Of a stretch of 40,369 nt of DNA, positions 24,113-32,861 are shown in pieces. Both the position numbers and the translations under genes were made by a program. The notes under the pieces are model-generated. The model saw nothing but the letters and a program-made list of their open reading frames with translations. It ran no database searches and had not been told where the DNA came from. Origin of the DNA: Candidatus Rokuibacteriota bacterium (GTDB taxonomy: Bacteria; Methylomirabilota; Methylomirabilia; Rokubacteriales; CSP1-6); contig QHSO01000022.1 in the NCBI GenBank assembly GCA_003220475.1, positions 19,848 through 60,216 of the forward strand, in the 5' to 3' direction. The stretch's first letter is position 1. Every line of letters starts with the position of its first letter.

Positions 24113-26011
24113 CTACGTCGACAGCACGCGGACCTGAAACGGACGTAGCGCAAGATTCGTTTGCGCGCCGGCCGCGGCCGGCGCGGCCTGGCCGATTCCG
24201 CCGCTTTCGGTGATGGGCATCGCGCCCCAGGGCCACTCGAGGAGGAAGCTCGGGTAGTCCTGTGGTCCGCAGTTCGCGACGACGATGACCTGTCCCGCCG
24301 ATCCGAGCCGCTGCCCCGCCGAGCGACAGTAGGCGAACACACGCGGTCCGTCGTTGTCATCGAAGGCGGGATGAAATCCACCCGGCAGGCCGAAAAACTC
24401 CACCTCGTTGCGCTGGAGCGCACCATGCCGGCGACGCAGCCAGACCAGCTCGCGGATGCGCCCACGCAGCTCGGCGTGCCCTGGAACGGCGGCGCGCTGC
24501 CAATCGACGGGATCGGACATCTTCAGTCGCCAGTCGTGATGCGGAAGGTCGTGGAGGTCGGCGAATTCTTCGCCGGCGAGAAACATCGGAATGCCGACGG
24601 CGGTCAGCATCAGCGCGAAGCTGGCATGGATCTGCGCGAACACCGTGCGCATGGCGGCGACGGCCTCGTCGAGAGCGGCGAGATCGAGATCGGAGGCGGG
24701 TCGGGATTGCCACGACGGCGCGAGCAGATCCATGAACATCCCATAGAGGCGCTGCTCCGTGAATTGCTCGACGTCGTGAGAGGTCACGTAGGCCACTCGC
24801 TGCGCCAGATCCTCCCAGCCCTTTCGTCCCGAGATCAACGCACGGGCACGCTCCGACCGGGCGGTCTCGCCGTACGCGGTGACGACGCGGTTGGTCGCGA
24901 GCCGCCGGACTTCGTCCCGAAAATCGAAGTCCCACGCCGCGTCCACCGTCTGGCCGCCACCGAGATCGTGTGTGATCTGCGGTCGGCGCCACGAGTCCTC
25001 CGCGATGACGATGAAGGGCCGTCCGGGAAACGCCGCCTGCTGCACCTGCCACGCGCGCTGGCGGAACTCGCGGACGAAATCCCAGTTGTCGATGCCCTTG
25101 AATTCGTCGATGCGGAATCCGTCGACGCGATACTCCCTGATCCAGAACTCCGCCATGCCGTAGTGCAGGTTGCGCGCATGGAAGTCTCCGCGTGCCGGCT
25201 GCCGGTACCGGAACAGTGCGCCGCCCCAGGCATTGCGTGGCGCGCCGTCGGGACCAGGCTCGTCGCGCGCCTCGGTCAGATAGAACATCTCCGGGGCGAG
25301 CGCTTCCAGCGGACAGCCCCGCGAGTGGTTCATCACGACGTCGAGGATCACGCGGATCCCCCGAGTGTGGCACGCCTTCACGAAGAGCTTCAGATCGACG
25401 GGGTCCCCCATGTCGACGTCGGGAGCAAAGAAGAAGCGGGTGCCGTATCCCCAGTTCAGCGTGTCGGGAGAATCCTGCACGGGCAGCAGCTCGATCGCGT
25501 TGACGCCGAGATCGGCCAGGTACGGCAGCCGCTCGAACAGCGCCTTGTCGAAGGTGCCGAGCCCGACCTGGCGATCGACCGCATCGGGCGACGAATCGAC
25601 CCACCGCATCGGCAGCTCGTAGACGACGATCTCGTTGTTATTGGGCAGCTGCACGCCGGCCGGAATCTCGCCCTGCCAGTCGAAGGGCAGGCGCCGACGA
25701 TGGCCGCCGGCCATCCGCAGCACGCCGCGGTAGCCGCCGAAGCGCGTGAGCTCCTCGGCGTAGGGATCGGCCACGAAGACCGGCGCCTGCCCCGCGCGGT
25801 CGATGCGGAAATCGTACTCGTAGACGCCGTCGGCGAGGTTGAGTTTGGCGAGATCGATTTGCCACCACTCGGAGGAGCCGGGAGCCGCGCGCGCCAACGG
25901 AGGCGCCGGCCACGAGTCCGGGCGAAAGTCGCCGGTCCTCGGAAGCGGCGAGACGCGCATCGAGACCGCGCTCGCGCCCACGACCGGGATCCGAAGAATG
26001 TCCAGACTCAT
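24113..26011 (-). CDS. Alpha-amylase family glycosyl hydrolase (GH13)
   Basis: A 632-residue cytoplasmic enzyme. Residues 1-110 look like an N-terminal beta-sandwich (CBM48/E-set type). The (beta/alpha)8 barrel (about 125-530) holds the four GH13 regions: DVVMNHS (224-230), VDGFRIDEF with nucleophile D302, FIVIAEDSW with acid/base E338, and VTSHDVEQ with D413. A C-terminal beta domain closes the protein. All three catalytic acids are present, so it should be active on alpha-glucans; whether it hydrolyses, branches or isomerises cannot be decided. SHD replaces the more common NHD. Its ATG overlaps the PLD-family stop (ATGA), so the two are made together. Confidence 0.88.
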   Translation of the reverse strand: MSLDILRIPVVGASAVSMRVSPLPRTGDFRPDSWPAPPLARAAPGSSEWWQIDLAKLNLADGVYEYDFRIDRAGQAPVFVADPYAEELTRFGGYRGVLRMAGGHRRRLPFDWQGEIPAGVQLPNNNEIVVYELPMRWVDSSPDAVDRQVGLGTFDKALFERLPYLADLGVNAIELLPVQDSPDTLNWGYGTRFFFAPDVDMGDPVDLKLFVKACHTRGIRVILDVVMNHSRGCPLEALAPEMFYLTEARDEPGPDGAPRNAWGGALFRYRQPARGDFHARNLHYGMAEFWIREYRVDGFRIDEFKGIDNWDFVREFRQRAWQVQQAAFPGRPFIVIAEDSWRRPQITHDLGGGQTVDAAWDFDFRDEVRRLATNRVVTAYGETARSERARALISGRKGWEDLAQRVAYVTSHDVEQFTEQRLYGMFMDLLAPSWQSRPASDLDLAALDEAVAAMRTVFAQIHASFALMLTAVGIPMFLAGEEFADLHDLPHHDWRLKMSDPVDWQRAAVPGHAELRGRIRELVWLRRRHGALQRNEVEFFGLPGGFHPAFDDNDGPRVFAYCRSAGQRLGSAGQVIVVANCGPQDYPSFLLEWPWGAMPITESGGIGQAAPAAAGAQTNLALRPFQVRVLST

Positions 26012-27696
26012 CGCAAGCCGACGAAGTAGCGACGGCGCTTCGACTTGGCGCTCTCGGGGTCGAACTGTGAGGGCAGCCAGGCGTTCATCGTGTCCTTGAG
26101 ATAGCCGGCGGTCGGATCGCTGCGGCCCTCGTTCTGCAGCAGGCGCACCACGTAGCGCGCGTAGTGGTGGTCGAAGATGCGCATGTACTCGCCGAAGTAG
26201 ATGTCCGCGACCCGCGTGTCGCCGCGGATCACGAGCATGTTCTCGTCGTTGATCCGCTGCGAGGGGCGGCTGAAGTTGGCCGATCCGGTGACGACCAGCG
26301 GGTCGTCGCCGAGCGGATCGACGAGCATGAACTTCGTGTGGATGTAGTTGTTGCTGTTCAGGGGATTGTCGCGCTCCTTCAGGAAATTCTCGAGCGCGCC
26401 CTCGCCGAGATAGCCGCCCGCCGCGAAGAACACGTCGTGATCGTTGCCGATCGTCTCGCCGGTCGCCAGGTCGTCGTCCTTGACGATGTAGCGCAAGACG
26501 TCATTGTCCTGCGCGATCACGTTCTGGAAGACCTCGTCGAGATTGAAGGCGACCGTGATGCAGGCGATCTCTTTTGCGTCGTTCATCCGATCGGCATACC
26601 ACTGCAGGGTGACGTTGCTGTCCTTGTCATCGCGCGGGCTGAAGAGGGGCACCACGCTGTTCTTGGCGGTCTTCCCTGCCGGCGTGGGCGTCGTCGTCCG
26701 AACCGGCCCGCGCAGCTTCGTCGGCGTGAGGTTCTTTGCGAGCAGCTCCCAGTAGTCGAGGTACTTCTGCGCGACGTCCTTGTCCCACGCGACGTGGGCG
26801 GCGTTCGAATGGCCGAAGATCCCGCCCGCGGAGATGTTGGTCGAGCCCGTCCAGACGGCGAGCGGCTCGTCGCCCTTCATCAGCACCATGAACTTGTTGT
26901 GGCGAATGCCCTCGGTCACCGTTCGCGGGATGACGGCGTCGTACTCCTTGAGGCCCGCCCGACCGATCGCCGTCAGATTGTCCGTCTTGTACGAGCTCTC
27001 GGCATCGAAGACGATCTTGACGTCGGCACCCGCCTGGATCGCCGCGGCGAACGCATTCACCACGGGCTGATAATGGAACTCGTAGAACGCGCCGCGAAGC
27101 TTGAAGCCGTCCTTCGCCAGCGCGATGAAGCCTCTGAGTGCCTCGTACAGTCCCCGCGAGAGCCACACCATCTCGGGCGAGAGTGGATCGTCGGGATTGG
27201 GCGCGCGATTGCCGAACTCCCGAGCGTAGGCCTGAGACCCGATGACGCCGCGGTTGAAGAAGACGTCGTGCCGAATGCTGCCCGCTTCGGGTGCGCCCGT
27301 CGCTTCGGTGGTGACTTCGACGGTGACGGCATCGGCGTCGACCAGCTGGAGATGCTTCGGTGTTCCGCACACCGGCACGATGCGGTAGCGATACTTCGTC
27401 CCCGCGTGAACGGTGTAGTCGCCCCATTGGAATGCCTGGATCGGATGGTCGGCGGTGGGCACGGGCGTTCCGGGCGGCAGTCCCTTGTCCTTGTCTCGAA
27501 ATCGCTTGATCCCTCGCAGCCAGTACTTTTCGACGACCGTGTCCGTCAGGTCGAGCTCGCTGCGCTCGATGGCGAAGCCGAGCAGGTCCGTGCGCGCCGG
27601 CCGCGTGCCATCGAGCGTGTCCCACGCGAGGACGATCACGTACGAACCGGCGATCGCACGGGCGCGGAACGCTCCGCCCTGGGCTGGTACACGCAT
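26008..27696 (-). CDS. Phospholipase D-like protein with fibronectin-type N-terminal domain
   Basis: A 562-residue protein without a signal peptide. Residues 1-130 are a beta-rich, fibronectin-III-like region (VLAWDTLDGTR to KYRYRIVPVCG). Two PLD catalytic motifs follow. The second, HTKFMLVD-PLGDDPLVVTGSANFS, is canonical HxKxxxxD. The first, HNKFMVLMKGDEPLAVWTGSTNIS, has Met where the Asp should be. PLD-fold enzymes cleave phosphodiesters in lipids or nucleic acids via the two histidines, so activity is likely kept. Lack of membrane signals fits a nuclease or cytoplasmic lipase. It heads a two-gene operon with GH13; the ATG has GGAGGG five bases upstream. I infer no specific substrate. Confidence 0.82.
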   Translation of the reverse strand: MRVPAQGGAFRARAIAGSYVIVLAWDTLDGTRPARTDLLGFAIERSELDLTDTVVEKYWLRGIKRFRDKDKGLPPGTPVPTADHPIQAFQWGDYTVHAGTKYRYRIVPVCGTPKHLQLVDADAVTVEVTTEATGAPEAGSIRHDVFFNRGVIGSQAYAREFGNRAPNPDDPLSPEMVWLSRGLYEALRGFIALAKDGFKLRGAFYEFHYQPVVNAFAAAIQAGADVKIVFDAESSYKTDNLTAIGRAGLKEYDAVIPRTVTEGIRHNKFMVLMKGDEPLAVWTGSTNISAGGIFGHSNAAHVAWDKDVAQKYLDYWELLAKNLTPTKLRGPVRTTTPTPAGKTAKNSVVPLFSPRDDKDSNVTLQWYADRMNDAKEIACITVAFNLDEVFQNVIAQDNDVLRYIVKDDDLATGETIGNDHDVFFAAGGYLGEGALENFLKERDNPLNSNNYIHTKFMLVDPLGDDPLVVTGSANFSRPSQRINDENMLVIRGDTRVADIYFGEYMRIFDHHYARYVVRLLQNEGRSDPTAGYLKDTMNAWLPSQFDPESAKSKRRRYFVGLR

Positions 27697-27816
27697 GATG
27701 GCCCTCCTGGACGTGGGGATCGTCAGAGCGGTGTCGGGAACTATCGCCGGTTAACGTCGGAGGGTCAAGCGTGCCGCCGGGTGCGGTAGGATACGGGCCA
27801 CCAAAGGGGGTCGTCC
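27697..27816. promoter_or_regulatory. Divergent promoter region, PLD/GH13 operon and alcohol dehydrogenase
   Basis: These 120 bp separate the minus-strand PLD/GH13 operon from the plus-strand dehydrogenase. GGAGGG serves the PLD start on one side and AAAGGGGG precedes the dehydrogenase ATG by six bases on the other. TAGGAT at 27787-27792 is a possible plus-strand -10 box; no good -35 box is seen. The middle holds no ORF or clear repeat. Confidence 0.3.
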
Positions 27817-28929
27817 ATGGCTGAGACCGCACGGATGGCGGTATTCCACGGAACGGGCAAGCCGTTCGAGATCCGCGAATACCCGGTGCCCGAACCCGAG
27901 CCTGGCGCCGCCCTCATCAAGATCTCGCTCGCGAACGTCTGCGGCTCCGACCTGCATTACTGGCGCGGCGAGCAGGACTACGCGCGCATGGGGCGTCCCC
28001 TGCCGCTCAATACGGGGCACGAGCACGTCGGAACGATCGCGAAGCTGGGTGACGGCGTGACGACGGACGCGGCGGGCCGCCCGCTCAAGCTCGGCGATCG
28101 CGTGGCGTACCGATACTTCTTTCCGTGCGGGCGCTGCAAGGCGTGCCTCGCGCGGCATTTCAAGTCGTGCCCGGTGCGGCAGGCGAACTGGCTCGTGTCC
28201 TGCGAGCAGTGGCCGCACTTCCAGGGCGGCTTCGGCCAGTACTTCTATCTACGCCCCAACCACGCGATGTTCGTCCTGCCGCCGGAGATCACCGACGACA
28301 TGGCGGCCGGCGTGAACTGCGCGTACACGCAGGTGTACGCGGGGCTCGACATCGCCGGCCTCAAGGCCGGCCAGACGGTCGTGGTCCAGGGCGCGGGCGG
28401 CCTCGGCGTGTACGCGTGCGCGGTGGCGCGCGAGATGGGCGCCGGCCGCGTGATCGTGATCGACGGCATCGACGAGCGGCTCGAGCTGGCGCGGCAGTTC
28501 GGGGCCGACACGTTCGTCGACCTGCGCGAGTTCAGGACGCCCGAGGCGCGCGTCAAGCGCGTGAGGGAGCTGACCGACAACTGGGGCGGCGACGTCGTCC
28601 TCGAGCTCGTCGGCCACCCCGGTGTCGTGGACGAGGGCCTGCGCATGACCGCGCCCGAAGGCACCTATCTGGAGATCGGCAACATCAACGTCGGCTGGAA
28701 GGCGGAGTTCGATCCGTCCTGGATCATCTTCGGCAACCGTCGCATCATCGGCCTCGCGCACTACGAGGCCGAGCACCTGCGCGGCGCGCTCGACCTGATG
28801 CTGCGCACGCTCACGAAGTACCCGTGGAGCCGCGTCGTCTCCAACAAATATCCGCTGGACGAGATCAACCGCGCCTTCGCCGAGCAGGACAAGGGCCACG
28901 TCACCCGCGCGGCGATCGTGCCTCATTGA
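27817..28929 (+). CDS. Zinc-dependent alcohol dehydrogenase, medium-chain (MDR) family
   Basis: A 370-residue cytoplasmic NAD(P)-dependent dehydrogenase. The catalytic zinc ligands are C42 in NVCGSD and H68-E69 in TGHEH. The structural zinc lobe is C104-x2-C107-x2-C110-x7-C118. The Rossmann fold has GAGGLGVYA and an acidic residue at the end of the next strand (VIDGID), favouring NAD over NADP. The C-terminal KYPLDEINRAFAEQDKGHVTRAAI is typical. Substrate cannot be told; threonine, sorbitol and aryl-alcohol dehydrogenases share this pattern. It is a single gene, divergent from PLD/GH13 and convergent with the LtaS-like gene 26 bp away. Confidence 0.92.
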   Translation: MAETARMAVFHGTGKPFEIREYPVPEPEPGAALIKISLANVCGSDLHYWRGEQDYARMGRPLPLNTGHEHVGTIAKLGDGVTTDAAGRPLKLGDRVAYRYFFPCGRCKACLARHFKSCPVRQANWLVSCEQWPHFQGGFGQYFYLRPNHAMFVLPPEITDDMAAGVNCAYTQVYAGLDIAGLKAGQTVVVQGAGGLGVYACAVAREMGAGRVIVIDGIDERLELARQFGADTFVDLREFRTPEARVKRVRELTDNWGGDVVLELVGHPGVVDEGLRMTAPEGTYLEIGNINVGWKAEFDPSWIIFGNRRIIGLAHYEAEHLRGALDLMLRTLTKYPWSRVVSNKYPLDEINRAFAEQDKGHVTRAAIVPH

Positions 28930-28930
28930 A

Positions 28931-28946
28931 GTAAGGGGGCCTAACC
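28931..28946. repeat. Possible decayed copy 4 of the convergent-junction repeat
   Basis: GTAAGGGGGCCTAACC sits between the stops of the dehydrogenase (plus) and the LtaS-like gene (minus). It keeps the GGGGGCC and CTAAC ends of the repeat found at 10549, 21568 and 35917 but lacks the CCCGAAATGG core, as if deleted internally. Similarity is short and may be chance. Confidence 0.3.
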
Positions 28947-28955
28947 GATCCTGCG

Positions 28956-31046
28956 CTAGAGCTTGCCGCCGAAGTCGCGCCAGGACCAGAGCGTGTTTTG
29001 CTCGATCAGCGCGTTGGCCGTGACGTACAGGGCGAGGATCTGCTGGATGCGTCGCGCGGCGGACGGATCGTCCTCGGGCCAGCGCTGCGGCGGAGCGCGC
29101 AGGCCGAGATCCACGTGCTGCAGCGCGTGTGAGTGGAACAGGTAGAACCAGAACCCGTCCGGGTCCGCGACGCCGGCGCCCGGCTCGTAGACCGTGCTCA
29201 GGTATACGCTGCGCGCCGGCAGACAGTCGGTGCTGAGCGCGCAGCTGACGTCGCGTCCGGCGAACGACGATAGCCGCGGGGTGAGCCCCGTCAACGCGAG
29301 GATCGTGGGCGTGAGGTCGAGCTGGCTCACGAGACCCGACACGATGCGGGGACGGTACACGGACGGTGTGCGCAGCGACGGGTCGAGCCAGACCGCCAGC
29401 GGCGCCATGAAGTGTCCGGCCGAATTCTCCGCTTCCGTGCGGGCGATGCGCTCGTGCCGGCCGTGGTCGCCGAGGAGGAGCACGACGGTATCCCGAAGCG
29501 CGGCGTCGCGCTCGAGACCGCGGAAGAAGCGCTCGAGCTCGACGTCGACGTAGCGCAGCGCCGCCACGTACCGGTCGGGCTCGGCGCTCAGCGCCGCGAC
29601 GTCAGGATGGGTCATCGGCACCGCGAACGGATGGTGAGTGCCGGTGGTCAGGCTGGTGAGGAAATACGGACGCCCGCCCGCGCGGAGCGCGTCGATTTCC
29701 ACCCGCAGGCGATCGAACAGTGCCCCGTCGGTGACGCCGAGCCCAATGCGCGGCGCGCTGCGTGGAAAGCCGCTCTCGTCGATCAGCTCTTCGACGCCGT
29801 TGCGCGCCATGAACAGGCCGAGTCGCGAGTGGCTGCGATCGCGATTCTGGCCGATGACCATCCGCGTGCGATAGCCGCCGCGCGTCAGCAGCGTGGGCAG
29901 GCAGAGATAGTCGTTCGCGTAACGCGCCTTCGTGGCCGCCACGCCCTGACGCGGCAGCCCCGAGCACAGCGACGCGAACAGCCCGTGAAACGTCTGCGCG
30001 CCGTTGGAGTGGAACTGCTCGAAGGTGACGCTGTCGGCGAGGAGCGCGTCGAGAAACGGCGTGACGCGGCGGCCCGCGATCGTGCGGCCGATGAAGCGAC
30101 GATCGAGACCCTCGATGAACAGCAGCAGGACATTCGGCCGCCGTGCAAGCGGTGAGGGCCGTGGCTCCTCGACGTGCACGAGCGGATAGCGGGCCGACAC
30201 GAAGCGTGCGCCCGGCACCAGGATCTCGCGCGCGAGCGGGAACGCACGCGGCTCGGGCATGGCCGCTCGTACGGCAGGCGGGGTGTCGACCCCCTTGCTG
30301 GCCCTGTCCAGCGGCGTCGTGAGGATCCAGATCGGACTCTGCGCCAGCGCGTAATAGGTCGAGCTGGCGATGGGCGCCGCCTGCACGGAGTCGGGCCCGT
30401 CGGGATGCACGGCCCACGCGCCGACGGCGACCGCGACGGGCAGCACGACCGCGGTGGTCCGCGGCCATGCGCGCAGCGCCGGCGCGAGCCGACGGCGGAA
30501 GAGGGCACGCCAGCCCACGATCGCCGCCGTGAGCAGCGCCGCATAGCTCAGCACCCGCACCGCCCACGTCCCCACCTCGCCGAGCTCGGCGGCCGTCTGC
30601 GCGGCCACCTGGCTGCCGCGAATCTCGCCCTGCCGTCCCTGGCCGAGCAGGTCGGTGAAGTACTCGAGGAAGACCGAGTCGAGGCGATTGCCGCTGTAGA
30701 GGTAATAGCCCATGTCGACGGTGAGAATGGCGACGTAGGCTACGGTGAGGACAGCTGCCGCGATCCCGAGCGCCCTGCCCAGCACCATTCGCGCGCGCGC
30801 GAGGCTCATGAGCGCGATGGGGGCGGCGACGACGGCCGCAACGGTCAGCGCGGCCAGCATGCCGAAGCCGGCGGTGACGAGATCCGCGCGTAATCCCGTG
30901 AAGAGCGTCAGCCCGAGCACCGTCGGTGACGGCGTGTCGCGCCGCGCCGCGACGGCGATCAGGAAGACCCGCTGCGCCTGCTGCGCGACCACGAGCAGCA
31001 GCCACCAGAAAACGAACCGGCCCGCGAGCGAGGGGGTCGCGCTCAT
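28956..31046 (-). CDS. LtaS-like membrane protein with alkaline phosphatase/sulfatase fold
   Basis: A 696-residue protein. Five hydrophobic segments lie in residues 10-215, followed by an extracytoplasmic catalytic domain (from about 300) of the lipoteichoic-acid-synthase/phosphoglycerol-transferase group. Metal and catalytic positions are E312 in LLLFIEGLD, the nucleophile T352 in NGAQTFHGLFASL, and the LLGDHGRHE segment with aspartate and histidine ligands. Such enzymes move phosphoglycerol, phosphoethanolamine or sulfate groups at the outer face of the membrane. The real start is ATG 31046, overlapping the upstream permease stop as ATGA; the track start is an out-of-frame read of that permease. 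It is the last gene of importer 2, an unexpected partner. Confidence 0.85.
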   Translation of the reverse strand: MSATPSLAGRFVFWWLLLVVAQQAQRVFLIAVAARRDTPSPTVLGLTLFTGLRADLVTAGFGMLAALTVAAVVAAPIALMSLARARMVLGRALGIAAAVLTVAYVAILTVDMGYYLYSGNRLDSVFLEYFTDLLGQGRQGEIRGSQVAAQTAAELGEVGTWAVRVLSYAALLTAAIVGWRALFRRRLAPALRAWPRTTAVVLPVAVAVGAWAVHPDGPDSVQAAPIASSTYYALAQSPIWILTTPLDRASKGVDTPPAVRAAMPEPRAFPLAREILVPGARFVSARYPLVHVEEPRPSPLARRPNVLLLFIEGLDRRFIGRTIAGRRVTPFLDALLADSVTFEQFHSNGAQTFHGLFASLCSGLPRQGVAATKARYANDYLCLPTLLTRGGYRTRMVIGQNRDRSHSRLGLFMARNGVEELIDESGFPRSAPRIGLGVTDGALFDRLRVEIDALRAGGRPYFLTSLTTGTHHPFAVPMTHPDVAALSAEPDRYVAALRYVDVELERFFRGLERDAALRDTVVLLLGDHGRHERIARTEAENSAGHFMAPLAVWLDPSLRTPSVYRPRIVSGLVSQLDLTPTILALTGLTPRLSSFAGRDVSCALSTDCLPARSVYLSTVYEPGAGVADPDGFWFYLFHSHALQHVDLGLRAPPQRWPEDDPSAARRIQQILALYVTANALIEQNTLWSWRDFGGKL

Positions 31047-31900
31047 AGGCGGCGGCCCACGCGCGGGTCGAGCCGATCGCGCAGCCCGTCGCCGAGCATG
31101 TTCACCGCGAGCACCGTGGCGGCCAGGAAGATCCCGGGGAAGAGGATGTTGTGGGGGAAGACGCGGAACAGGGCGCGGCCCTCGGCCATGATGTTGCCCC
31201 ACGTCGGCGTCTCCGGCGGAATGCCCACGCCGAGGAACGAGAGAATCGCCTCGAGCAGGATGGCCGAGGCGCACACGAAGGTCGCCTGCACGACGAGCGG
31301 CGCCAGCGTGTTGGGCACGACGTGGCGCCGCAGTAGCGCCGGCGTGCGCGCGCCCAGCGCGACGGCCGCCTCGACGTACGGCTCCTCGCGGATGGAGAGC
31401 ACCAGCGAGCGCACCAGGCGCACGACGCGCGGCACCTCGGGAATGACGATGGCGAGGATCACGCTGCGCAGCCCGGCGCGCGACAGCGAGACGAGGCCGA
31501 TGGCCAGCAGGATGGCCGGGATGGCCATGAGCCCGTCCATCACGCGCATCACGACGCCGTCGAGCGCGCGTACGTAGCCGGCGATGAGGCCGATCACGAG
31601 GCCGGCTGCCGCGCTGACGAGCGCGACCGTGACGCCCACGACGAGCGAGACCCGCGCGCCGTACACCACACGACTATAAACGTCTCGACCGAGCGTGTCT
31701 GTACCCATCCAATGCCGGACGGCCCGTGGCCGCCCGTCTTCGCCCCGTACCATGTGCTCGGCCCCCGGCTTGCGGTTGCGGGCGGTGGGGTCGATGGCGC
31801 TCGGATCGGTGGTGGCCAGCACGGGCGCCAGGACGCCGACGGCGACGATGATCCCGAAGATCGCGCCGCCCAGCCGCACGCTGCCGTTGCCGAGCCGCAT
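31043..31900 (-). CDS. Peptide/nickel-type ABC transporter permease, DppC-like (importer 2)
   Basis: A 285-residue permease. A first helix (LGGAIFGIIVAVGVLAPVLA) is followed by the family motif HWMGTDTLGRDVYSR, five more helices, the coupling helix EEPYVEAAVALGARTPALLRRHVVPN, and the ending GDGLRDRLDPR. Unlike importer 1 there is no long cytoplasmic N-tail. The ATG at 31900 shares its A with the TGA of the upstream permease (TGATG), and its own stop overlaps the LtaS-like start (ATGA). The track ORF start at 32479 is rejected because it runs through the other permease out of frame. Confidence 0.92.
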   Translation of the reverse strand: MRLGNGSVRLGGAIFGIIVAVGVLAPVLATTDPSAIDPTARNRKPGAEHMVRGEDGRPRAVRHWMGTDTLGRDVYSRVVYGARVSLVVGVTVALVSAAAGLVIGLIAGYVRALDGVVMRVMDGLMAIPAILLAIGLVSLSRAGLRSVILAIVIPEVPRVVRLVRSLVLSIREEPYVEAAVALGARTPALLRRHVVPNTLAPLVVQATFVCASAILLEAILSFLGVGIPPETPTWGNIMAEGRALFRVFPHNILFPGIFLAATVLAVNMLGDGLRDRLDPRVGRRL

Positions 31901-32841
31901 CAGTAACGGATTCGGGGATCGAGCACGGTGTACGAGAGATCGACGAGCAAATTGATCAGGACGTAGGCGACCGAGAACAGGAGAATGACCGCCTGCACCG
32001 TCGGATAGTCGCGCGCCTGGACCGCGTCCACGGTGAGGCGTCCGAGACCCGGGATGCCATAGACCGACTCGGTGACGACGACGCCGCCGATGAGGACGGC
32101 GACGCCGATGCCGATCACCGTGACGATCGGCACCGCCGCATTGCGCAGCACGTGGCGCAGCAGCACGGGAAGCTCGCCGAGTCCCTTGGCGCGCGCGGTG
32201 CGGACGTGGTCGGCGTTCAGCACCTCCAGGACGCTGGCACGGGTGATCCGCGCGATGAGGGCCACGAAGACGACGGCGAGCGTGACGCTGGGCAGGACCA
32301 GCCGCGCGAGAAAGCCGCCCACGCCATCGGCGAGGCGCTGATAGCCCTGCACGGGCAGCCAGGCGAGCTCGATCGCGAACAGATAGATGAGGGCATAGCC
32401 GATCACGAACACCGGCACGGAGAAGCCCAGCACCGAGAAGCTCATCACCGCGCGATCGATCCACGTGCCGCGCTTCCACGCGGCGAGCACGCCAAGCGGG
32501 ATGGAGACGGCGATCGTGAGCAGAAGCGTGGTCGTCGCGAGCGCGAGCGTCGGCTCCACCCGATCCAGGATGAGCTGGCTCACCTGCTTCTTGAAGAAGA
32601 ACGACTCGCCGAAGTCGCCGCGAAGGATGCGGCCCAGCCAGATGACGAACTGCTCGACGAGCGGACGGTCGAGGCCGAGGTGCGCGCGAATGGCCTCCAC
32701 ATCGGCCGACGTCGCGTTGTCACCGGCGATGATGGCGGCCGGATCGCCGGCGGTCAGACGCAGCAGCGAGAAGACGACCACCGCCACCACCGCCATGACG
32801 GGGATCGTGGCGAGGAGGCGGCGGCCGATGTACGGCAGCAT
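31900..32841 (-). CDS. Peptide/nickel-type ABC transporter permease, DppB-like (importer 2)
   Basis: A 313-residue permease beginning MLPYIGRRLLATIPVMAVVAVVVFSLL, with the periplasmic region RLTAGDPAAIIAGDNAT, five further helices, the coupling motif VRTARAKGLGELPVLLRHVLRNA, and the standard ending LDPRIRY. It lies 20 bp after the binding-protein gene. No ATPase gene is present in this importer either, so both transporters in the window depend on ATPases from elsewhere. The two DppB proteins differ throughout, so this is not a recent duplication. Confidence 0.92.
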   Translation of the reverse strand: MLPYIGRRLLATIPVMAVVAVVVFSLLRLTAGDPAAIIAGDNATSADVEAIRAHLGLDRPLVEQFVIWLGRILRGDFGESFFFKKQVSQLILDRVEPTLALATTTLLLTIAVSIPLGVLAAWKRGTWIDRAVMSFSVLGFSVPVFVIGYALIYLFAIELAWLPVQGYQRLADGVGGFLARLVLPSVTLAVVFVALIARITRASVLEVLNADHVRTARAKGLGELPVLLRHVLRNAAVPIVTVIGIGVAVLIGGVVVTESVYGIPGLGRLTVDAVQARDYPTVQAVILLFSVAYVLINLLVDLSYTVLDPRIRY

Positions 32842-32861
32842 CCCGCGACCGCCGCGTCAGC

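Noticed and set aside
24161-27789. Two long plus-strand ORFs (622 and 541 aa) opposite the GH13 and PLD genes
   Set aside because: They are antisense shadows of genes with full catalytic motifs; their composition (runs of Arg, Ala, Asp, Val, His) is that of reversed GC-rich codons.
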